NCBI GenBank assembly: GCA_019309945.1
Contig: JAFDFH010000194.1
Coordinates: forward strand, 1 to 5,475
Direction of reading: 5' to 3'
DNA: 5,475 nucleotides
Source of the DNA: Deltaproteobacteria bacterium
GTDB taxonomy: Bacteria; Desulfobacterota; Desulfobacteria; Desulfobacterales; JAFDFH01
The notes beneath the pieces were generated by a model. That model did not search any database. It was not told the DNA's origin and saw only the letters and a list, made by a program, of their open reading frames with translations. Shown in pieces: positions 1 through 4,374 of the stretch. Position 1 is the stretch's first letter. Each line of letters begins with the position of its first letter. Made by a program: the position numbers and the translations under genes.

Positions 1-243
1 CCATTACCGGGCGGTGCTTGGCTGGCAGTACTGAGGTGGCATGCACTGAGAAATGGCTTGCAAAGATCTGGCAGGAGAGGTATTTTCAAAATGCACGGAA
101 ATAAGGGATTCAAGCAGTTTTTGGAACGGTCTGATGGTGTTTTGACTTTTTCCAAAGCAACTTTTTGCCTTGAACAGGGGAAAGTTAAATTAAAATTGGC
201 AAATGGGCATGCGGAACAGCTTTTTGGGAAAAGTACCGCATAA
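1..243 (+). CDS. Unrecognised short reading frame at left edge, possibly the 3' end of a gene
   Basis: Frame 1 is open from the first base to a TAA at 241-243, giving 80 residues if the gene enters from outside. I do not recognise the product. The part from the ATG at 91 (50 residues, beginning MHGNKGFKQFLERSDG and ending QLFGKSTA) reads more like real protein than the Arg/Trp-rich part before it. A purine-rich AGGAGAGG at 73-80 lies 10 bases before that ATG, so a 50-residue gene starting at 91 is an alternative. Frame 3 is also open from the edge to a TAA at 102-104 and could be the tail of an upstream gene overlapping this start by 14 bases. The next gene begins 44 bases downstream on the same strand. 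There are no cysteine motifs or membrane segments. Confidence that some part of this is coding is low to moderate. Confidence 0.3.
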   Translation, partial: PLPGGAWLAVLRWHALRNGLQRSGRRGIFKMHGNKGFKQFLERSDGVLTFSKATFCLEQGKVKLKLANGHAEQLFGKSTA

Positions 244-275
244 TTTGGAATATTTTATAACCAAAAATGATAATC

Positions 276-282
276 AAGGGGG
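276..282 (+). promoter_or_regulatory. Ribosome binding site that decides the start at 288
   Basis: AAGGGGG lies 5 bases before the ATG at 288. The upstream in-frame ATG at 267 has no comparable site, so translation of the small membrane protein most likely starts at 288 with MKEDIYDK. Confidence 0.55.
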
Positions 283-287
283 CAGTG

Positions 288-786
288 ATGAAAGAAGACA
301 TTTATGACAAATTGGTAATTAAGATGATAGGAAAAGCATTATATGTTGCCATTTTTGCATTACCTGTAGCTTTGATCGGATTCTTTACTTTACGATATCA
401 GTTACCCATCGGCCCCATTTATTCTTTCACTGAGTCTAATTCCAGTTATTGGGTTACTGATAGCCGGAAGATCCATTTTGGGTGCGATTCCAGACATGAT
501 TTTTGGAGCTATTGATACAGGCTTGCTTACAATTCCTGCTCTTGGGGGTGGTATTCTTTTCGGAGTGGCTGGAGCAATCACCGGTGGCATTATTGGTGAC
601 TCTCTTACCGACGCCATTGCTGGATTCTTTGAAGGCAGCATTGCTGAATGGCTTCGAGAAAAGGGGATTGAAGAGTCAAGAGAAGCCGTAACCACTGCCT
701 TTGGTAAAATGGCCGGTTGTCTATTTGGAAGTGGTGTCGTTCTGAGTATTGCACTACTTGTGGGGATACAGCCAAAGTTCGGCTAA
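288..786 (+). pseudogene. Small glycine-rich integral membrane protein, broken by a one-base frameshift
   Basis: Two overlapping frames read as one protein. Frame 3 from the ATG at 288 runs well to about position 415, then becomes hydrophilic and stops at 515. Frame 1 is open from 376 and carries the sense from about 415 to the TAA at 784-786. Removing one C from the CCCC at 413-416 fuses them into exactly 165 residues. The repaired protein has a charged N-terminus (MKEDIYDKLVIK) and a hydrophobic helix at about 17-36. A second helix lies at about 44-60, and a very glycine-rich hydrophobic stretch at about 78-104 (ALGGGILFGVAGAITGGIIG). An amphipathic, Glu/Arg-rich segment at about 116-135 and a last helix at about 141-160 follow. 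No signal peptide or enzyme motif is visible, and I cannot name a family. The continuity of hydrophobic pattern across the break is the main evidence. A sequencing error at the C run would make it an intact gene. Function is unknown; the inner membrane is the likely location. Confidence 0.6.
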
Positions 787-846
787 CCCGGCGTTTCACC
801 TAATTGGGAATTAATCCATCAGCCTTTGGTCTATTGGTAATTGCAT

Positions 847-859
847 TATGATTCATTGA
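847..859 (+). promoter_or_regulatory. Promoter-like element TATGATTCATTGA (copy 1)
   Basis: TATGAT matches the sigma-70 -10 consensus at five of six bases. The upstream -35 match is poor (TTTGGT at 825-830, spacing 16). The same 13 bases recur at 2493-2505 upstream of the next plus-strand gene. If used, transcription would start near 859, ahead of the zinc-ribbon stub and the acyl-CoA dehydrogenase. The promoter role is inferred. Confidence 0.3.
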
Positions 860-871
860 CCGCTTGACGAA

Positions 872-891
872 TCCTTTTTTAACAAAAAGGA
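872..891 (+). promoter_or_regulatory. Hairpin overlapping the Shine-Dalgarno site of the zinc-ribbon stub
   Basis: TCCTTTTT (872-879) is perfectly complementary to AAAAAGGA (884-891) across a TAAC loop. The right arm contains the AAGGA part of the AAGGAGGG ribosome binding site for the ATG at 903. In RNA the site would be partly paired. The stem is mostly A-U and so weak. It may be chance, a leftover, or a modest translational brake. Confidence 0.3.
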
Positions 892-902
892 GGGCATAGC
901 CA

Positions 903-962
903 ATGAAATGCCCGAAATGCCAAACTAAAGCAGATATAAAAGGATACGGAACAACCTTTTAA
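903..962 (+). pseudogene. Zinc-ribbon protein stub, stopped after 19 codons
   Basis: A strong AAGGAGGG (887-894) lies 8 bases before the ATG at 903. The product starts MKCPKCQTKADIKGYG and stops at TAA 960-962. A Cys-Pro-x-Cys at residues 3-6 is the first half of a zinc ribbon; a second Cys pair is expected further on. After the stop the same frame continues Lys-Lys-Cys (963-971) and then ends at TAA 987-989, so only one of the two expected cysteines can be seen. This fits a short zinc-ribbon gene damaged at the TTTTAAAAAAA tract (957-967), by mutation or by sequencing error. It ends about 50 bases before the acyl-CoA dehydrogenase start. A small real peptide acting as a leader for that gene is possible but unsupported. 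Confidence 0.4.
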
Positions 963-997
963 AAAAAGTGCTTAATAATCCGCAATTAAAACAAGGG

Positions 998-1006
998 AAA
1001 AGGAGG
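998..1006 (+). promoter_or_regulatory. Strong ribosome binding site of acyl-CoA dehydrogenase 1
   Basis: AAAAGGAGG is close to the full anti-16S complement and ends 7 bases before the ATG at 1014. It fixes this start and suggests efficient translation. Confidence 0.8.
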
Positions 1007-1013
1007 TAAAGTC

Positions 1014-2276
1014 ATGACGACCTATTTTGATATAAATTTGGATTTAACCAGCGAGGACAAATTAATTCGAGATGAGGCCCACAAGTTTGCCAAGGAAGTA
1101 ATGCGACCGATTAGCAGGGAAATTGACAAGATGACGGCTGAAGAGGCGGTGGCGAAAACTTCACCGGTCTGGGACTTTGTAAAGCAAGCCTACGAACTCG
1201 GTTATCATAAATCAGGTTTCCCGGAGGAAGTAGGCGGATTGGGCTGCACCCCCCTTCAATCACACCTTATCGGGGAAGAAATGAGCTGGGGTAGCCTGGG
1301 CTTGAACGCTATGTTGGGAATGGCCGCATGGATTTTCGGCAAGGTACTGATGACAGGTAACCTGGAGCTTATTGAAGAGTTTGTTATCCCATATTTTCAA
1401 TGCACAGACGGCAGTATTTCAGGATGTTGGGCGGTAACGGAGCCGGCTCACGGTTCGGATGTTCTCGCAGTCGGTGAAAAATTTTTTAAAGACCCAAAAA
1501 TCGAAGGACAAGTCAGTGCCGTTTTAGACGGTGACGAATACATCATAAACGGACAGAAAGCCGCCTGGGTTTCGTGTGCACCGACAGCATCGCACTGCAT
1601 GCTCAATGTGCAAATTGATAAAACCTTGGGGCTATCAGGCGGTGGGGTCTGTATCCTTCCATTAAACCTTCCCGGAGTAAGCAGGGGAAAACCGCTAGAG
1701 AAAGTGGGACAGCGTGATCTACCCCAAGGTGAACTGTTTTTCGACAATGTCAGAATCCCGAAACGCTGGATGTTCCACGGTCCGGATACCTATTCCGACT
1801 CTATAATCGGCAATCTCGGTTTGGGCAACACCGGTGTGGGACTTATTTCTCTTTCCCTTGCCCGGGCGGCCTTTGAAGAGGCTTTTAAATATGCAAAAGA
1901 ACGTGTACAGGGGGGGAAACCTTTAATTGAGCATTATGCCATGAAAGTGCGTATCCATCAAATGTTCGCGAAGGTGGAAGCCCTACGCGCAATGAGCCGT
2001 GCCGTACACAATTTAAACTCACGCGTGGATCCTCCGATATTCGAATATGCTGCTGCAGCAAAGACATACTGTTCCGAAACAGCCAGAGAAGTGATTGAAG
2101 AAGCCGTACAAATCCATGGCGCCAATGGGCTTACCAAGGAATATTTCATTGAAAAAATCTGGCGTGACTCAAGGGCGCTAACTATTGAGGACGGTGACAA
2201 TTCCGCCCTGAATCGAATGGGCGGCCACTTTTTAAAAGATACTTTTCCCAGGAGAAAGGTGAATCAGCTATTCTAG
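1014..2276 (+). CDS. Acyl-CoA dehydrogenase, FAD-dependent (unusual Asp at catalytic-base position)
   Basis: A complete 420-residue flavoenzyme of the acyl-CoA dehydrogenase superfamily, which removes two hydrogens from an acyl-CoA and passes electrons to electron-transferring flavoprotein in the cytoplasm. The alpha-helical N-terminal domain spans about 10-130, with the GFPEEVGGLG segment at 68-77. The beta domain holds signature 1, GCWAVTEPAHGSDV (137-150), and the INGQKAAWVS strand (178-187). The C-terminal helical domain has YAKERVQGGKPL (293-304) and the flavin-contact VQIHGANGL (365-373), then WRDSRALTIEDGDN (383-396). Ordinary members have Tyr-Glu-Gly-Thr here, with Glu as the base. 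Aligning from the Arg-Asp pair puts Asp393 at the Glu site and Glu392 one before it. Length is about 40 residues more than the short-chain enzymes, partly in the 154-175 insertion (FKDPKIEGQ). Family assignment is secure. Substrate is not: the altered base and extra length would fit a branched, cyclic or aromatic-derived acyl-CoA, but that is inference. Confidence 0.93.
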   Translation: MTTYFDINLDLTSEDKLIRDEAHKFAKEVMRPISREIDKMTAEEAVAKTSPVWDFVKQAYELGYHKSGFPEEVGGLGCTPLQSHLIGEEMSWGSLGLNAMLGMAAWIFGKVLMTGNLELIEEFVIPYFQCTDGSISGCWAVTEPAHGSDVLAVGEKFFKDPKIEGQVSAVLDGDEYIINGQKAAWVSCAPTASHCMLNVQIDKTLGLSGGGVCILPLNLPGVSRGKPLEKVGQRDLPQGELFFDNVRIPKRWMFHGPDTYSDSIIGNLGLGNTGVGLISLSLARAAFEEAFKYAKERVQGGKPLIEHYAMKVRIHQMFAKVEALRAMSRAVHNLNSRVDPPIFEYAAAAKTYCSETAREVIEEAVQIHGANGLTKEYFIEKIWRDSRALTIEDGDNSALNRMGGHFLKDTFPRRKVNQLF

Positions 2277-2408
2277 TTTAAAGAAAATTGATTGACTTTC
2301 GTTTGATCGCTTTCAAGCTCTTCTTTATACGCCAAGAAATGAAAATCGGATATTGGCCCGATAAAATACAAGAGGTTTTAGATCGGCTTTAGATTGGGTT
2401 TTTTGAAC

Positions 2409-2427
2409 GCCTATTTTAGGCCTTTTC
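2409..2427 (+). terminator. Weak candidate terminator after acyl-CoA dehydrogenase 1
   Basis: GCCTA (2409-2413) pairs with TAGGC (2417-2421) across TTT, followed by CTTTTC. The stem is only five base pairs and lies 130 bases after the stop codon. Between 2277 and 2535 I see no convincing gene; besides this and the promoter downstream, the stretch is A/T-rich and unremarkable. Confidence 0.3.
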
Positions 2428-2470
2428 TATCTGTGATATGCGATTTAAAAAAGTATATATCCCAAGTTTT

Positions 2471-2505
2471 TTGAAGTAAAATAAATTTCAGATATGATTC
2501 ATTGA
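2471..2505 (+). promoter_or_regulatory. Sigma-70-like promoter upstream of the 2622 gene
   Basis: TTGAAG (2471-2476, four of six -35 bases) and TATGAT (2493-2498, five of six -10 bases) are 16 bases apart in an A/T-rich stretch. Transcription would begin near 2505. The -10 is embedded in TATGATTCATTGA, which also occurs at 847-859. Predicted from sequence only. Confidence 0.45.
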
Positions 2506-2535
2506 TGGCGAGGATATTCGTACTTCTAAATTTCC

Positions 2536-2619
2536 ATGTCCTCAAATAATATCCGATATAAAGGTGTTGAACAAATGACTGACGAAGACAAATCAAAACT
2601 TGAACTATTAAGGAAATAA
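2536..2619 (+). CDS. Short upstream reading frame, possibly the displaced N-terminus of the next gene
   Basis: Frame 1 from the ATG at 2536 encodes 27 residues, beginning MSSNNIRYKGVEQ and ending in the very charged MTDEDKSKLELLRK. It stops at TAA 2617-2619. The ATG at 2536 has no ribosome binding site. The internal ATG at 2575 has AAGGTG (2561-2566) eight bases before it and is the better start, giving 14 residues. The stop lies two bases before the ATG at 2622, in another frame. One extra A in the AAA at 2614-2616 would join the two frames as ...LLRK-II-MLTFKEY. So this is either a frameshifted N-terminus or a short leader peptide translationally coupled to the next gene. Confidence 0.35.
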   Translation: MSSNNIRYKGVEQMTDEDKSKLELLRK

Positions 2620-2621
2620 TT

Positions 2622-3392
2622 ATGCTGACTTTTAAAGAGTATAGAAATCTTAAACCGCACGACCCATTTATGTCTGGAGACAATGTGTCTTTTTTTGTGG
2701 GAGGTTATTTTCCCAAAGCAGATCTTATGAAGAGCTTGCGAAGAAGGATGTCCATACCTTCTGACGAAGTCATGACCAGGGAATTCCCAACTGTAAAGCA
2801 GAGAAAGGGTATGATTCCGTTCTTGACGCTGTATAGCAGGTGCAACAATGTCCGCGAGCATATCTTCGATATCGTTGTGCGTCCGTACCTGGAAATCAAC
2901 TTCTTTTTTCCGGTCACTTACACTTACAAAGGCGAGGAGCATCTATGCTCGTTCATGCCACTACTTTACCTTGATCGCCTCTTCCACACAATTGCCGGAT
3001 GTCTTTTAGGTTTGCGCAAACAATTCCACCCCAACTTGAAATTCACTGAGACCGATACATTGTGCTCTTTTGGTATCGAAAATATCCTCAGTGCGAGTTT
3101 TCCAGAGGACTCTATGAAAGAGGTAGAACAAATCGATCCGTTCTCTGCGCAAATTTTTACAAAGCCGACCCTGACCTATTCCTATTTCCACCAGACTGAT
3201 TTCTACACGACGAAAGTGTTTAATTTCAAAAAAGTGCACAAGGCTTCGGCTCACATCGAATGGAAATACAAAGACACTGTAATCAAGAGCGATGAGCATA
3301 CCTTTTGCAACTTTGCTGAGTACAGCTTTACAACTTCGCAGGCCATGAGCTACAAAAAATACTTTCATCCGAAATACCCCGTAGAGGTTTGA
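2622..3392 (+). CDS. Hypothetical protein, possible remote acetoacetate-decarboxylase-like fold
   Basis: A 256-residue soluble protein with AAGGAA (2610-2615) six bases before the ATG. There is no signal peptide or clear membrane segment. I do not recognise it outright. The middle resembles the acetoacetate decarboxylase core: Tyr-Leu-Asp at 116-118, Gly126 at the family's spacing from it, then Arg-Lys-Gln (132-134), and Asp-Thr-Leu at 145-147. In the decarboxylase the same order is YLD, GREL, PKK (Schiff-base lysine) and DTL. Lys133 would align with the Schiff-base lysine, while its neighbouring lysine is replaced by Gln134. The Gly-Arg-Glu motif is also absent (GCLL), so the chemistry may be lost or changed. 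Length is close to that family's (about 245). Other visible features are GGYFPK (27-32) and a basic patch LRRRM (39-43). It may need the preceding short frame as its true start. It converges with the truncated ligase, 21 bases away. The gene is likely real; the fold suggestion is tentative. Confidence 0.75.
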   Translation: MLTFKEYRNLKPHDPFMSGDNVSFFVGGYFPKADLMKSLRRRMSIPSDEVMTREFPTVKQRKGMIPFLTLYSRCNNVREHIFDIVVRPYLEINFFFPVTYTYKGEEHLCSFMPLLYLDRLFHTIAGCLLGLRKQFHPNLKFTETDTLCSFGIENILSASFPEDSMKEVEQIDPFSAQIFTKPTLTYSYFHQTDFYTTKVFNFKKVHKASAHIEWKYKDTVIKSDEHTFCNFAEYSFTTSQAMSYKKYFHPKYPVEV

Positions 3393-3413
3393 AGAAAGAC
3401 TGGTGCCGTGTTT

Positions 3414-4043
3414 TCAGAATTGTAGGCTAAAACGAGGTGATACTACGTGAGATAGAAATGTGGAATACATTTCCACATGTGCCTGGTACGTTAGCATCAC
3501 CCCTTTAGGGAATCCGGTAGTTCCACCTGTATATATCATCACCGCCACGTCTTTCCAATCGTTGGCCACGGCCGGATCTTTTTCTTCCCCGGAGTTTACA
3601 AACTCATCGTATGATATGACTTTCGAGTCACCGCTTTTTCCCAGGCAGATGAAGTGCTTAATACCGGTGAGATTTGGAATGACCGGTTCGACGGCTTCCG
3701 CCCAGATACTATCATAAATCAAAACGTTGGCATCGGAATGTTGTCCCTGAAATTCCACCTCACGGGTTACATAACGGTAGTTCATGGGAGTGGGTATGGC
3801 CTCGGCCACCTGAATCCCACAATTCACTTCAATAAATTCCGGAGTGTTATGAAACATAAAAGCGACTTTATCTTCCTTTCGTACTCCCAGTTTTATCAAG
3901 GCTTGAGCAATCTTAAATACTCTGGGAACGACTTTTCCCCAGGAATATCTCTTGTCACCATAGACGACAAACTCGCCATCTGCATTGTGCGTATGGCAAC
4001 AAATCAAACTATTAGCAATGATATTAGGCGAATAACTCCCCAT
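3414..4043 (-). pseudogene. Acyl-CoA ligase (AMP-forming), truncated to its N-terminal third
   Basis: The 209-residue product is the start of an adenylate-forming acyl-CoA ligase, which activates a carboxylic acid with ATP and CoA. Visible parts are the N-terminal region with VVYGDKRYSWG (26-36), IAQALIKLGVRKEDKVAFM (45-63), the FIEVNCGIQVAEAIPTPMN segment (70-88), and the phosphate-binding loop YTGGTTGFPKGVML (171-184). Family members are usually 500-560 residues. Here the family-like sequence runs to about Val201 (near 3441) and then a short unrelated tail (SPRFSLQF) leads to a stop. The acyl-binding pocket, the adenine-binding motif, the YGxTE region and the C-terminal lid are all missing, so it should be inactive. 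GGGGAGGG (4047-4054) lies three bases before the ATG, supporting this start. It is downstream of acyl-CoA dehydrogenase 2 on the same strand, with an inserted element between. The missing 3' part is not elsewhere in this window; a deletion or replacement seems likely. Confidence 0.8.
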
Positions 4044-4063
4044 AGTCCCTCCCCGATTTGAAT

Positions 4064-4088
4064 GAACGTTCCCCTTTTCCCAAACGTT
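4064..4088. promoter_or_regulatory. Paired AACGTT palindromes upstream of the ligase
   Basis: GAACGTTC (4064-4071) is a perfect 8-base palindrome and AACGTT recurs at 4083-4088, 18 bases start to start. They lie 21-45 bases before the ligase ATG, where an operator could sit. No regulator is encoded here, so an operator role is conjecture. Confidence 0.2.
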
Positions 4089-4106
4089 AGCCCACTTTAG
4101 TTGCTT

Positions 4107-4111
4107 TTAGC
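4107..4111. repeat. Left target-site duplication TTAGC
   Basis: TTAGC directly abuts the left terminal repeat and is matched by TTAGC at 4301-4305. A five-base direct duplication exactly outside inverted termini is the footprint of transposase-mediated insertion. Confidence 0.7.
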
Positions 4112-4300
4112 GAGACCTTTGAAAAATGTTCATTTTTGTTCAAGGCCAAGGAAGGCGAAAATTTAGCGCTGGAAAGCTTTACTGCGTGCAACTACAGGAA
4201 TACATTGAGTATTTTGAGGATAGCGCTAAAGCTTCACTTCGTGCCAAAATTTGAGCCTGACGCCGGGATTGGGCAAAAAGAGGCGTTTTGCAAAGGTCTC
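4112..4300. mobile_element. 189-bp miniature inverted-repeat element (MITE-like)
   Basis: The outer ends are perfect inverted repeats: GAGACCTTTG (4112-4121) and CAAAGGTCTC (4291-4300). Extending inward, the first 32 bases of each end match at 24 positions without gaps, including AAAA at 12-15 and TTTTTG at 22-27. TTAGC flanks both ends directly. Inside are TTTAGCGCT (4162-4170) and its exact complement AGCGCTAAA (4222-4230). An imperfect direct repeat is also present, AGCGCTggAAAGCTT...CGTGC (4165-4189) against AGCGCTAAAGCTT...CGTGC (4222-4244). It is too short for a transposase, so it would be moved by an enzyme encoded elsewhere. The five-base duplication would fit several insertion-sequence families and I cannot name one. 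An open frame across it (from a TTG at 4136) has no ribosome binding site and is not called. It separates acyl-CoA dehydrogenase 2 from the ligase, 68 bases before the ligase ATG. Confidence 0.75.
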
Positions 4301-4305
4301 TTAGC
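4301..4305. repeat. Right target-site duplication TTAGC
   Basis: It is the exact copy of 4107-4111, directly abutting the right terminal repeat. Removing the element and one copy restores a continuous ...CTTTTAGCTTTAG... sequence. Confidence 0.7.
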
Positions 4306-4345
4306 TTTAGTTCACATTTCTCTGGCTGACAAAAGGTTATGCACC

Positions 4346-4365
4346 ATCGACAATAAGTTGTCGAT
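4346..4365 (-). terminator. Perfect 8-bp hairpin just after acyl-CoA dehydrogenase 2
   Basis: ATCGACAA (4346-4353) and TTGTCGAT (4358-4365) are perfectly complementary across a four-base loop. On the minus strand the stem begins 9 bases after the dehydrogenase stop codon. No T-run follows immediately, so it is not a standard intrinsic terminator; a 3'-end stabilising stem or weak terminator is possible. Confidence 0.4.
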
Positions 4366-4374
4366 TCCAGGCGC

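Noticed and set aside
402..695. 97-codon open frame on the minus strand
   Set aside because: It lies opposite the membrane protein, is Pro/Ser-rich as expected for a shadow of glycine-rich coding DNA, and has no ribosome binding site.
1910..1916. Run of seven G in acyl-CoA dehydrogenase 1, considered as a frameshift site
   Set aside because: The frame is continuous and family motifs follow correctly on both sides.
2339..2392. 17-codon frame beginning MKIGYWPDK
   Set aside because: It has no ribosome binding site, no recognisable motif and a length expected by chance.
2526..2942. 138-codon open frame on the minus strand
   Set aside because: It is antisense to the better-initiated 2622 gene, covers the intergenic promoter region, and shows no recognisable motif.
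3458..3478. Perfect 8-bp inverted repeat ATGTGGAA/TTCCACAT, considered as a terminator or insertion end
   Set aside because: It encodes ordinary family-like residues (HVEMYST) of the ligase before the breakpoint and has no T-run, so it is probably incidental.
3654..4061. 135-codon open frame on the plus strand
   Set aside because: It is the antisense shadow of the acyl-CoA ligase, whose ATP-loop motif clearly sets the coding strand.
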